This document shows positions 7,567-15,846 of a stretch of 64,000 bases of DNA, piece by piece (position 1 is the stretch's first letter; the number at the start of each line of letters is the position of its first letter). Source of the stretch: Streptomyces smaragdinus (GTDB lineage Bacteria > Actinomycetota > Actinomycetes > Streptomycetales > Streptomycetaceae); contig NZ_WEGJ01000020.1 of the NCBI RefSeq assembly GCF_009604385.1, positions 57,452-121,451 of the forward strand, in the 5' to 3' direction. The notes under the pieces were generated by a model. That model was not told the DNA's origin. It saw only the letters and a program-made list of their open reading frames with translations, and searched no databases. The position numbers were made by a program, and so were the translations under genes.

Positions 7567-9305
7567 CGGGGTCTCCTCGGGGTGCGGGGCCGCGCGCCGA
7601 GGGTGCGGCCGATGTCGTCCCGGTACGCGAGCAGCTCGAGCGGCATGTCGAAGGCGACGGCGGCGACGATCTGCCGCCCGTACCCGGTCTCCCGGGTGTA
7701 GCGGGCCACGAACCGCTCCGAGCGCAGCGACCCCTCCACGATCTCGACGTCCTTGCCGAGCGCGGGCGAGCCGCACGCCTGCAGCCGGTGCCCGTGCTGG
7801 TCGGACCAGAAGCGCGGCACCGGGGTGAACGGGCGCGCGCGGTGCGGGCCGCGGAGCAGGGACTCGGCGGCGTGCTGGCCCATCTCGACGGCGTTGATGA
7901 GGTGTTCCACCCGCCGCGGGGTGTCGTCGTAGCGGGCGTTGGGCCAGCGGGCCACGTCACCGGCGGCGACGACGTTCGGCAGCGGCGCCCCCGCCGGGCC
8001 GATGACGTGGCAGGTCGGCGCGCACAGCACCCCGTCCTTCACGTCGAGCCCGCTGCCGCGCAGCCACTCGGTGCGCGGCGCGCTGCCGATGCCGAGGACC
8101 GCCAGGTCGGTCTCCAGGACGTCGCCGTCGTCGAGCTTCAGCCGCAGCCCGGTCGTGGTGTCCGCCCAGCCGTCGATCTTCGTGCCCAGCCGTACGTCGA
8201 CGCCCGCCCGCTCCTGGATCCGGTTCACCACGCCGCCGACGTCCGCGCCCAGCACCCGGCCGAGCAGCGGCGCGCTCTGCACGATCAGCGTGACGTCCAT
8301 CCCCAGCGTGCGGGCGGTGAGCGCCAGTTCGCAGCCGACGAACCCGCCGCCGACGATCGCGAGGCGCTGCCCCGCCCCGCCGCGCGCCCACGCCTGTACG
8401 GCGGTCGCGTCGGCGAGCGTACGGATGGTGCGCACCCGGTCGCTGAACACCGGCGCCTCGGGCAGCCGCCGCGCGTCCACCCCGGTGGCGACGATCAGCC
8501 CGTCGTACGGCAGCGACTCGCCGCCCGGCAGCTCCAGGGTGCGCTCCGCGACGTCGATGCCCGTGACCCGGGTGCCGGTCAGCCAGTGCGCGTCCAGCGC
8601 CCGCTCGGCGCGGAACGTCAGCTGGTCGGCGGTGAGTTCGCCGGCCAGGAACTGCTTGGACAGCGGCGGCCTGCTGTACGGGCGCCGGGTCTCCTCGCCG
8701 ACGATGACCACCTCGTCGTCGAACCCCCGGTCCCGCAGCCGGTTCGCGGCGCTGACGGCCGCGAGGCCGCCGCCGACGATCACGATGCGGTGCAGCCGGT
8801 CCCGGGTCGCCGACCCGCTGCGGGTGCGGTGCGGTACGACGTCGGCGCCCGGGGCGGCGCCCTTGATGGCGATGGCCTGCATGGGGCAGCAGCGCACGGC
8901 CTGCCGGGCCTGCGCGGCACGGTCGGCGGGCACCTTGCCCGTGTAGTGCAGGGAGCCGCCGCCGGAGATCCGGAAGACCTCCGGGGCCTCCTGCTGGCAG
9001 ATGCCGTAGATCCGGCAGCGGTTGTTGTCGACGCTGATCCGTACGGGCTCGGACTCCGCCACCAGCGGCTGGCGCGCGGGCGGCACGGCGTGCGCGGGCA
9101 GCACGGGGGCGGCCGGGGGAGCGGCGGGCGCGGGGAGCCGGGCGGGCGGCGGCGGGAGGACCGTCTGCTCGATCACCGTCGGCCGGACGGCGGGGTACGG
9201 CGGCGGCGCGGGGGTGGTCCGGGGCAGCGGGCGCGTGTTGTGCCGCGGGATCGGCTGGGGGTACGTCGGGGGCGGCGCGGTCCACTCCCGCTGCCTGCCG
9301 GTCAT
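7563..9305 (-). CDS. Ferredoxin-FAD/NAD(P)H oxidoreductase fusion
   Basis: 580 residues. Residues 1-85 are a Pro-rich linker-like extension. Residues 87-150 form a small ferredoxin domain with C97, C103 and a C139/C140-Pro pair, the C-x5-C...CP arrangement typical of [3Fe-4S] ferredoxins of actinobacteria. From about 172 a pyridine-nucleotide-disulphide-type flavoprotein follows, with FAD loop IVIVGGGLAAVSAANRL, NAD(P) loop IVGGGFVGCELA and the ATGVD and GDVARW motifs, ending in a reductase C-terminal domain. The start at ATG 9305 overlaps the cytochrome b gene stop (ATGA). It probably passes electrons from NAD(P)H to the membrane partner. A ferredoxin fused to its own reductase is uncommon. 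Confidence 0.9.
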   Translation of the reverse strand: MTGRQREWTAPPPTYPQPIPRHNTRPLPRTTPAPPPYPAVRPTVIEQTVLPPPPARLPAPAAPPAAPVLPAHAVPPARQPLVAESEPVRISVDNNRCRIYGICQQEAPEVFRISGGGSLHYTGKVPADRAAQARQAVRCCPMQAIAIKGAAPGADVVPHRTRSGSATRDRLHRIVIVGGGLAAVSAANRLRDRGFDDEVVIVGEETRRPYSRPPLSKQFLAGELTADQLTFRAERALDAHWLTGTRVTGIDVAERTLELPGGESLPYDGLIVATGVDARRLPEAPVFSDRVRTIRTLADATAVQAWARGGAGQRLAIVGGGFVGCELALTARTLGMDVTLIVQSAPLLGRVLGADVGGVVNRIQERAGVDVRLGTKIDGWADTTTGLRLKLDDGDVLETDLAVLGIGSAPRTEWLRGSGLDVKDGVLCAPTCHVIGPAGAPLPNVVAAGDVARWPNARYDDTPRRVEHLINAVEMGQHAAESLLRGPHRARPFTPVPRFWSDQHGHRLQACGSPALGKDVEIVEGSLRSERFVARYTRETGYGRQIVAAVAFDMPLELLAYRDDIGRTLGARPRTPRRPR

Positions 9306-10036
9306 CGCACGGGCTCCGCGTCCATGTCGTACTCGTACGTCGCCTGCCGCAGCCGCGACCGGGACGGGAAGATCCGTACGAGGAACGCCAGCAGGATCGC
9401 CCCGGCCCCGCCCGCGATGGCGCCGGCGACCAGGTTGGAGCCGCGCGGTTCGGGGTGCACGGTGAAGACGTGCAGCCAGATCAGGGCGAACACCGCGTAG
9501 CCGAGCTGGTGGAAGCGCAGCCAGGTGCGGTAGCCGAGCCGCCGCTGCAGCCACACCGAGCAGCCGACGGCGATGCCGAGCTCGGTGCCGAGGACGCCGA
9601 GCCCCACCGGTATCTGCTGGACGTCCGCGGTGAAGGGGACGGTCAGCTCGACGACGCCGATGTTCCAGATCGGCTGGTACAGGAACGTGAAGCCGTGCAC
9701 GGCGCCGAAGATCAGCGCGGAGAGCGCGAGCACCATGTGGGCGCCGTAGAGCGTGGCGCGTCTGACGGTGCGGTGCAGGAAACGCAGCCGCAGGATGGCC
9801 CCGAAGAGCACGACGGCGACCATCAATGTGTACGATACAATCGCTGCGTAACGCGCGATCATGTGCGAGCCGTTGTCGTACGGCACGTGATGGTTGTACG
9901 CGTCCAGCGGGGACCCGGGTATCGGCTCGGCGGCGCAGGCCGGCGAACAGCCGAGGAACCACAGGGATATCGCCAGCAGACCCAGGGCGGTCGACGCGGT
10001 GGGTCTGCGTCCGCGGGCGCGCGGAGGTGCGGTCAC
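9302..10036 (-). CDS. Ferric-reductase-like/cytochrome b membrane protein
   Basis: 244 residues, starting at GTG 10036 after an AAGGAG site. An N-terminal signal or anchor segment (ALGLLAISLWFLGCS) and a short extracellular stretch precede about five membrane helices. Histidines in transmembrane contexts (GAHMVLALSALIFGAVHGF, RFHQLGYAVF, LIWLHVFTVH) suggest b-haem ligation, as in the ferric-reductase-like transmembrane domain family. It is the first gene of a tightly overlapping three-gene operon, so the ferredoxin-flavoprotein is the likely electron donor. The acceptor (Fe3+, quinone or a secreted partner) cannot be told from sequence. Confidence 0.85.
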   Translation of the reverse strand: MTAPPRARGRRPTASTALGLLAISLWFLGCSPACAAEPIPGSPLDAYNHHVPYDNGSHMIARYAAIVSYTLMVAVVLFGAILRLRFLHRTVRRATLYGAHMVLALSALIFGAVHGFTFLYQPIWNIGVVELTVPFTADVQQIPVGLGVLGTELGIAVGCSVWLQRRLGYRTWLRFHQLGYAVFALIWLHVFTVHPEPRGSNLVAGAIAGGAGAILLAFLVRIFPSRSRLRQATYEYDMDAEPVR

Positions 10037-10253
10037 TGCCTTCTCCTTCAAACCCGGTCCAGGTCCGCCGAAGCGCGGATCGCGTCCCCCCGCCCCATGG
10101 GTCCGCCAGTGCGGTTCAGACCATACAGCAGTTCGGTATCCCCTCGTCGTGTGATGGATGTTCCGCAGGGTGACCCCTGAACCGTCAAGGGAAACGCAGG
10201 TCAACAGGGGTAATCAGGGTGCTGATGCAAGGTGGACCGGCAGGGTCGGCCGC

Positions 10254-11177
10254 TCAGTTCCCCGACCGCGACGCGAGTTTTTCGGCCACTTTCGCGGCGA
10301 TCTCGTCCGCGAGCGTCGGATGCGCGGCGAGGGCCGCGGCGATCGCGTCGACCTGCGCGTCGGGCAGGTCGGGCAGCGCGGACAGCCGCGCCTCGATGGC
10401 CTGCGCCCGCAGCAGCGTGTCGCGCAGATAACTCGCGGGCGCCCAGGTGGGGTTCTCGGTGCTCGCGGCCGGGGCCGGGACGAAGTCCAGGTTCCAGACC
10501 CGCTTCGCGTCGGTCGCCGTGAGCGGGCTGATGTCGTCCCAGTCGCCGGCCGGCAGCGCGAGGCAGGCGGCGACGTCCCGGCGGAACGCCTTCATGTCGA
10601 TGCCGCGCGGGTCGGGCTTCTGGTCGGACCACTCCTTGTGCCCGATCACGGACTTGGCGCCCCAGCCGTACGCGCGGCAGATCGCGGCGTGCGCCCTGAT
10701 CATCGCCGTGTACTGGGCGCGGGGCCAGTTGTCCTTGCCGTCGCCCCGGTTGACGCACTCGAAGCCGTAGAACGCGTCGTTGCCGTCGGCCGCGCCCGGC
10801 GAACCCTCGTGGTAGTGGGAGGGCGGCGGGTAGTCCCCGTACGACTCGCCGGTCACGGCGGACAGGACGCCCGGGTCGCCGCCGCCCGCGTGGTTGGCGC
10901 GGCCGGACGACATCAGCCAGACGACCCCCGACGTGTCGATGACGCCGTGGGCCAGCGGGCCGGGCAGGCCCGTACGGCCGTCGTAGACCATGTCGATGAG
11001 GCCGGACTCGGTGGTGTACGGGCCGGTGTGGTGGCACATCACGCCGCGCACCGGGCCGAAGGCGCGCCCGGTCTCGTCGTCGCGCTCGTGCGTCCGCCAG
11101 CTGCGGATCTCGCGCACGGTGCAGCCCTCGGCGCGCAGGACGGCGAGCAGACGGGCGGGGGAGAGGGGTGTTGCCAT
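10254..11177 (-). CDS. N-acetylmuramoyl-L-alanine amidase (Amidase_2/PGRP type)
   Basis: 307 residues, no signal peptide. The zinc-amidase fold shows MCHHTG at 47-52, DTSGVVWLMSSGRANHAG, GFECVNRGDG and VIGHKEW followed by KPDPRG, which together supply the expected His/His/Asp zinc site and catalytic residues. It would cleave the amide bond between MurNAc and the stem peptide. The C-terminal 80 residues are Ala-rich helices (AQAIEARLSALPDLP), possibly a multimerisation or wall-targeting part. The lack of a signal peptide and the overall form resemble phage endolysins carried in Streptomyces chromosomes, but no other phage genes are near. Confidence 0.9.
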   Translation of the reverse strand: MATPLSPARLLAVLRAEGCTVREIRSWRTHERDDETGRAFGPVRGVMCHHTGPYTTESGLIDMVYDGRTGLPGPLAHGVIDTSGVVWLMSSGRANHAGGGDPGVLSAVTGESYGDYPPPSHYHEGSPGAADGNDAFYGFECVNRGDGKDNWPRAQYTAMIRAHAAICRAYGWGAKSVIGHKEWSDQKPDPRGIDMKAFRRDVAACLALPAGDWDDISPLTATDAKRVWNLDFVPAPAASTENPTWAPASYLRDTLLRAQAIEARLSALPDLPDAQVDAIAAALAAHPTLADEIAAKVAEKLASRSGN

Positions 11178-11234
11178 GGACGTGCTCCTTGCCTGTGGGG
11201 GTTGCCGTGGGTCATACCCGCGGCGGCGGTCCGG

Positions 11235-12071
11235 TCACCCGGTACGGCTGCTTTCGTCCCGCAGCCACGTGTCGAAGTCCCCCGCCGCGATGGCCTTCGC
11301 CGCCCGCCGCCGGGAGACGAACGCCGCCGTCACGAACACCGCCAGCGCGGGCAGCAGCCGGGGGTCCCGTACCGCGATCCGCAGCAGGTCGGATGCCGCC
11401 GTACGGGCCGACGGCCCCCCGTGCCCCTCGAGCTGCGCGGTCGACGTGGCCGCCCGCACCCGCCGCCGTATCAGGTCCGCCCAGGTCCGAGGCGGGCGGA
11501 TGACGACGCGAGCCGTCCGCACCACCGCGCGCTCCCCGGGGCCGAACGCGAGCGACGCCGCGAGGTCGTCCGCCATCACCGCCGGGAGCGCCGCGACCCG
11601 GGCCTGACCGGCCTTTGACAGGGCGATCACCCCCCGGCCGAACAGCCCCTCGCGGACCTCGGGGAGCCGCTGCCACACCCGGTAGTACGCCCGCACCCGC
11701 CAGGCGCAGTCACGCAGGGGGAACTCCCGCTCGGGGGCCGCCGCCGGCACCGCGTCCGACAGGGCCGCGCACAGGGCCAGCACGCCGGCGCCGGTGATGA
11801 CCACGTCCGCGTCCACGTACAGCCGGGGGAAGCCCCGGGCGTGCTCGTCGCCCAGCCGCAGCGCCGCGTGCTTTCCCGGGACCGGCGTCTCGACCACCCT
11901 GATCCGCGGGTCACGGGAGGCGGCGACCGAGGCCGTGGCGTCCGTGCAGCCGTTGCAGACGACGACGATGTCGAGGCCGTGGGCGGGCCCGGACAGCAGG
12001 GCGTCCAGGAGCCGGCCGATCGTGCGTTCCTCGTTGTGGGCCGGGATCACGATGCTGGGCACAGCGGTCAT
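11235..12071 (-). CDS. Family 2 glycosyltransferase
   Basis: 278 residues with a GT-A fold. The N-terminus is IVIPAHNEERTIGRLLDAL, then VVVCNGCTDATA, GKHAALRLGDEHA, and a DXD-like YVDADV that binds the sugar nucleotide and metal. The C-terminus has acidic and basic helices but no clear membrane span, so it may be peripheral. It is divergent from the island gene for the initiating sugar transferase, across a 280-bp AT-rich intergenic region, so it may mark the left edge of the glycopolymer island. Donor and acceptor are unknown. Confidence 0.87.
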   Translation of the reverse strand: MTAVPSIVIPAHNEERTIGRLLDALLSGPAHGLDIVVVCNGCTDATASVAASRDPRIRVVETPVPGKHAALRLGDEHARGFPRLYVDADVVITGAGVLALCAALSDAVPAAAPEREFPLRDCAWRVRAYYRVWQRLPEVREGLFGRGVIALSKAGQARVAALPAVMADDLAASLAFGPGERAVVRTARVVIRPPRTWADLIRRRVRAATSTAQLEGHGGPSARTAASDLLRIAVRDPRLLPALAVFVTAAFVSRRRAAKAIAAGDFDTWLRDESSRTG

Positions 12072-12351
12072 TATCGCCCAACGGGGCGTTGCACATCGGC
12101 TTTTGGGATCATATCCATTTTTTACTGTATGCCCTGCCGCCTAAGCCGTAGATGGTCTAAATTGAACGACGCCGGACCTGTTGGGCATTCGCCGTGGGGG
12201 CGTGTACGGGTCGGGCGCAGGCGTGAGGTGCGGACCCGGTCGCGGGGGGTAACTGCGGGCGCGGGCCGCTGAGTTCGGTCGGTAGTCAGGGATCGCGTGG
12301 CGCCCGGGTGGTAAGGAGCCGGAGCGCGCGGAGGACACCCGGGGGGGTGGC
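12072..12351. other. AT-rich divergent promoter region of the glycopolymer island
   Basis: A 280-bp non-coding stretch separates the leftward GT2 from the rightward sugar transferase. The part from about 12100 to 12175 is strikingly AT-rich for this genome, with runs such as CATATCCATTTTTTACTG. A possible rightward promoter is TTGCAC, 17 bases, TATCCA. No convincing operator palindrome was seen. This is the probable control region of the first half of the island. Confidence 0.45.
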
Positions 12352-13779
12352 ATGGCCGTCTTGTCGGTCACGCATGAGCAGGAGTACGTCCAGCAACGCA
12401 TACCGGATCCCGGGGAGCCCGACCCCTCCTCGGGGCGGGCCGCCGCACGGGGTTCGTCGCGGCCCGATCTGGTGATCGCCGACCTGGCGGCGGCGGTGGC
12501 CGGGGCGGCGCTGGTGGCGCCGGGGGAGTGGCCGCTGCTGCTGGTCATGCCGGTGCTGTGGTTCACGACCATGTACGGCCACCGGGCCCACGAGCGCGTC
12601 ACGCTCGGCTCCGGGCCCGCCGACTACCGGCGCGTCGTGCGCGGCGCCGCCGTGCTGCCCGCGCTCGCCGCCGCGGTGGCGTGGGGACTGCTGCGGGATC
12701 CGGCGCTGTTCCGGGCGCTGGTGCTCGCCGCCGTCCCGGCCGCCGCGCTGTCGCTGGGCGCCCGCTTCCTGCTGCGGCGGCGGGGCGGGACGGCCGTGGT
12801 GGTCGGCACGTCGGACGGCGTCGTCGACTACGTCACCGCCCTCGGCGGCCCGCGCTTCGACGGCGCGAGCATCACCGGGGTGTGCCTGAGCGATCCGGTG
12901 CACGCCCCTCGGGTGCGCCGGCTCGGGCTGCCCGTGCTGGGCGGCGTCGAGGACGCCCCCGGCGCGGCGCGGACCGTGGGCGCCGGCGCGCTGGTCGTCC
13001 TCCCGGTCCCCGGGCTGGACGCCGCCGCCCTGCGCCGGCTGCACTGGGGCGCCGCGGACGCCGGCGCCGACTTCCTCATCGCCCCGCCGGTGCACGAGGC
13101 GGCGGCGTCGCGGCTCGCGGTGCGGACGGTCGGCGGGGTGCCGCTGATCCAGGTGCGGGCGGCGCGCGTGGCCCGGCTGCCCCGGCTGCTGAAGGACCTC
13201 GCCGAACGCCTCGTCGCGGCGGCCCTGCTGCTGCTCCTGGCCCCGGTGATGGTCGCCGTCGCGGCGGCCGTACGGCTGGAGAGCCGGGGCCCGGCGCTCT
13301 TCCGCCAGCAGCGCGTGGGCCTGCACGGACGGCACTTCACGATGCTGAAGTTCCGCACCATGCGCGTCGACGCCGAGGCCCTGCGCGCGGCCCTGCGCAG
13401 CGCCAACCACAACGCCGACGGCCTGCTCTTCAAGGTCCGCAACGACCCGCGGATCACCCGGGTCGGCGCCGCCCTGCGCAAGTACTCGATCGACGAACTC
13501 CCCCAGCTGATCAACGTGCTGTGGGGCCGTATGTCCCTGGTCGGCCCGCGCCCCTCGCTCCCCGAGGAGGCCGAGCGCTACGGCCAGGAGGTCAGACGGC
13601 GACTCCTGGTGAAACCGGGCGTCACCGGACTGTGGCAGGTCAGCGGACGCTCCGACCTGCCGTGGGTGGAGGCCGTACGACTGGACCTGTCGTACGTGGA
13701 CAACTGGTCGCTGGGCCTGGACGCGCGGATCCTGCTGCGCACCGGACCGGCGGTCATGCGAGGGACGGGGGCGTACTGA
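12352..13779 (+). CDS. Polyprenyl-phosphate sugar phosphotransferase (WbaP/CpsE type)
   Basis: 475 residues. Several hydrophobic N-terminal spans are followed by a nucleotide-binding-like domain (VVVGTSDGVVDYV), one further membrane segment around residue 290 and the catalytic bacterial sugar transferase domain. That domain shows LFRQQRVGLHGRHFTMLKFR, KYSIDELPQLINVL, MSLVGPRPSLP and KPGVTGLWQVSGR, all diagnostic. It transfers a sugar-1-phosphate to undecaprenyl phosphate at the inner face of the membrane and starts repeat-unit assembly. The ATG follows GGGGGGGTGGC. It heads a chain of eight rightward genes, with one base between it and the next gene. Confidence 0.95.
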   Translation: MAVLSVTHEQEYVQQRIPDPGEPDPSSGRAAARGSSRPDLVIADLAAAVAGAALVAPGEWPLLLVMPVLWFTTMYGHRAHERVTLGSGPADYRRVVRGAAVLPALAAAVAWGLLRDPALFRALVLAAVPAAALSLGARFLLRRRGGTAVVVGTSDGVVDYVTALGGPRFDGASITGVCLSDPVHAPRVRRLGLPVLGGVEDAPGAARTVGAGALVVLPVPGLDAAALRRLHWGAADAGADFLIAPPVHEAAASRLAVRTVGGVPLIQVRAARVARLPRLLKDLAERLVAAALLLLLAPVMVAVAAAVRLESRGPALFRQQRVGLHGRHFTMLKFRTMRVDAEALRAALRSANHNADGLLFKVRNDPRITRVGAALRKYSIDELPQLINVLWGRMSLVGPRPSLPEEAERYGQEVRRRLLVKPGVTGLWQVSGRSDLPWVEAVRLDLSYVDNWSLGLDARILLRTGPAVMRGTGAY

Positions 13780-13780
13780 C

Positions 13781-14887
13781 ATGACGAAAAGCACCGCGCA
13801 CGACGAGAAGCGGTTAGGCGTCGCAGTTGTCGGCGCCGGCTACTGGGGTCCGAACCTCGTCCGCAACTTCCAGTCCAGCCCGGCCTTCCGCCTGCACTGG
13901 CTGTGCGACCTGGACATCGACCGTGCCCGCCGCGTCCTCGGCTCGTACTCCACGGTCCGGGCGACCGCCGACTACGCCGAGGTCCTCGCCGACCCCGACG
14001 TACACGCCGTCGCCGTCGCCACCCCCGCCGGGACGCATCTCGACGTGGCGCTGGCCGCCCTGCGGGCCGGGAAGCACGTGCTGGTCGAGAAGCCGCTCGC
14101 CGCGACCTTCGAGGACGGCGAACGCCTGGTGGCGGAGGCCGACGAGCGCGGTCTGACGCTGATGTGCGACCACACGTACTGCTACACCCCGGCCGTCGCC
14201 CGCATCCGCGAGCTGGTGCGCGGCGGTGAGCTGGGGCAGATCCACTACGTCGACTCGGTGCGGATCAACCTGGGCCTCGTCCAGAAGGACATCGACGTCC
14301 TGTGGGACCTCGCCCCGCACGACCTGTCGATCCTCGACTTCATCCTCCCCGCCGACGTCCGGCCCGTCGCCGTCGCCGCGCACGGCGCCGACCCGATCGG
14401 CGCCGGGCAGGCGTGCGTGGCGTATCTGACGCTGCAGCTCAGCACGGGTGCCATCGCGCACGTGCACGTCAACTGGCTGTCGCCCACCAAGGTCCGCACG
14501 ACCATGGTCGGCGGCTCCCGGCGCACGCTCATCTGGGACGACCTGAACCCCGCCCAGCGCGTCGCCCTCTTCGACCGGGGCGTGGACCTGACGACGCCCC
14601 ACGACCTGGGCGCCGACGAGCGCCGCGACGCCCTCGTCTCGTACCGCACGGGCGACATGATCGCGCCCGCGCTGGGGGAGCGGGAGGCGCTGCGGGCCAT
14701 GGTCGACGAGTTCGCCGGCGCGATCCGCGAGCGGCGGCCCGCGCTGACCGACGGGCGGGCCGGGCTGCGGGTGCTGGACATTCTCGAGGCCGCCTCACGG
14801 AGCCTGGAGTTCCGCGGCGCGGTCGTAGGACTGCGGGCCGGCACCGGCCGGACACCGCGTACCGAACCACTGGGGGGACGGCGTTGA
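13781..14887 (+). CDS. Gfo/Idh/MocA oxidoreductase, likely nucleotide-sugar oxidase; TTA codon
   Basis: 368 residues. The N-terminal Rossmann motif is VAVVGAGYWGPNLVRNF, the catalytic-site lysine lies in VEKPLA, and DLAPHDLSILDF carries a catalytic-type His. The closest functional models are the WlbA/WbpB enzymes, which oxidise C3 of UDP-GlcNAcA before a transaminase acts. The aminotransferases downstream and the WlbB-type acetyltransferase at 55.7 kb support that, but the exact substrate is inference. Codon 12 (13814-13816) is TTA, so expression of this gene should need the bldA tRNA. The stop overlaps the following TTG start. Confidence 0.88.
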   Translation: MTKSTAHDEKRLGVAVVGAGYWGPNLVRNFQSSPAFRLHWLCDLDIDRARRVLGSYSTVRATADYAEVLADPDVHAVAVATPAGTHLDVALAALRAGKHVLVEKPLAATFEDGERLVAEADERGLTLMCDHTYCYTPAVARIRELVRGGELGQIHYVDSVRINLGLVQKDIDVLWDLAPHDLSILDFILPADVRPVAVAAHGADPIGAGQACVAYLTLQLSTGAIAHVHVNWLSPTKVRTTMVGGSRRTLIWDDLNPAQRVALFDRGVDLTTPHDLGADERRDALVSYRTGDMIAPALGEREALRAMVDEFAGAIRERRPALTDGRAGLRVLDILEAASRSLEFRGAVVGLRAGTGRTPRTEPLGGRR

Positions 14888-15846
14888 GCACGATCCGGGG
14901 CAAGAAGGCGCTGGTGACCGGGGGCGCTGGCACCATCGGCTCGCATGTGGTCGACCTGCTGGCCGAGGCCGGCGCGGGGGAGGTCCGGGTACTGGACAAC
15001 CTGGTGCGCGGGCGGCGGGCCAATCTCGCGGCGGCCATGGACAGCGGCGTGGTGGAGCTGGTCGAGGGCGACATCCGCGACGCCGGGCTGGTGCGCGAGA
15101 TGACCGCCGACGTCGACCTGGTGTTCCATCTGGCGGCGATCCGGATCACGCAGTGCGCGGAGGAGCCCCGGCTGGCGAACGAGGTGCTGGTCGACGGCAC
15201 GTTCAACGTGCTGGAGGCCGCCGCCGAGGCCGGGGTGGCGAAGGTCGTCGCCTCGTCGTCGGCGTCCGTGTACGGCCTGGCCGACACCTTTCCCACCGGC
15301 GAGCGGCACCACCCGTACAACAACGACACCTTCTACGGCGCGGCGAAGGCCTTCAACGAGGGCATGCTGCGCAGCTTCCACGCCATGTACGGGCTGGACT
15401 ACGTCGCGCTGCGGTACTTCAACGTGTACGGGCCGCGCATGGACATCCACGGGCTCTACACCGAGGTCCTCATCCGCTGGATGGAGCGCATCGAGGCCGG
15501 GGAGCCGCCGCTGATCCTGGGCGACGGGCTGCAGACGATGGACTTCGTCGACGTACGGGACATCGCCCGCGCCAACATCCTGGCGGCGCGGTCCCCGCTC
15601 ACCGACGAGGTGTTCAACGTGGCCAGCGCCACCGAGACGTCCCTGGTGGAGCTCGCCGAGGCGCTGCTCGACGCGATGGGGGCCTCGGGCCTGGAGCCCG
15701 TGCACGGGCCGGCGCGGAAGGTCAACGCCGTGACGCGGCGGCTCGCGGACACCTCGGCGGCGGAGGAGCGGCTGGGGTTCAAGGCGGAGATCGGGCTGCG
15801 GGACGGGCTGGCGGATCTGGTGGCGTGGTGGCGGGCGGAGCGGTGA
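14884..15846 (+). CDS. NAD-dependent nucleotide-sugar epimerase/dehydratase
   Basis: 320 residues of the extended short-chain dehydrogenase family. The start appears to be TTG 14884 (overlap TTGA with the preceding gene) after a GGGGGGAC site. The NAD motif is VTGGAGTIGSHVVDLL, followed by HLAAIRITQCAEEP, an SSSASVYG strand and the catalytic YGAAK. NVYGPRMD and LILGDGLQTMDFVDV are typical of UDP-hexose 4-epimerases and UDP-GlcNAc-type epimerases. The donor sugar is not fixed by sequence. It lies between the oxidoreductase and the aminotransferase, so it probably acts in the same precursor pathway. Confidence 0.88.
   Translation: MSTIRGKKALVTGGAGTIGSHVVDLLAEAGAGEVRVLDNLVRGRRANLAAAMDSGVVELVEGDIRDAGLVREMTADVDLVFHLAAIRITQCAEEPRLANEVLVDGTFNVLEAAAEAGVAKVVASSSASVYGLADTFPTGERHHPYNNDTFYGAAKAFNEGMLRSFHAMYGLDYVALRYFNVYGPRMDIHGLYTEVLIRWMERIEAGEPPLILGDGLQTMDFVDVRDIARANILAARSPLTDEVFNVASATETSLVELAEALLDAMGASGLEPVHGPARKVNAVTRRLADTSAAEERLGFKAEIGLRDGLADLVAWWRAER

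Noticed and set aside
10254..11177. Prophage remnant suggested by the endolysin-like amidase
   Set aside because: No integrase, capsid, tail or attachment repeats lie nearby, so a single amidase gene is not enough to call a prophage.
12286..13794. Leftward open frame opposite the sugar phosphotransferase
   Set aside because: The product is low-complexity (Arg, Gly, His, Gln) and lacks a ribosome site. The rightward frame has all the diagnostic sugar transferase motifs.
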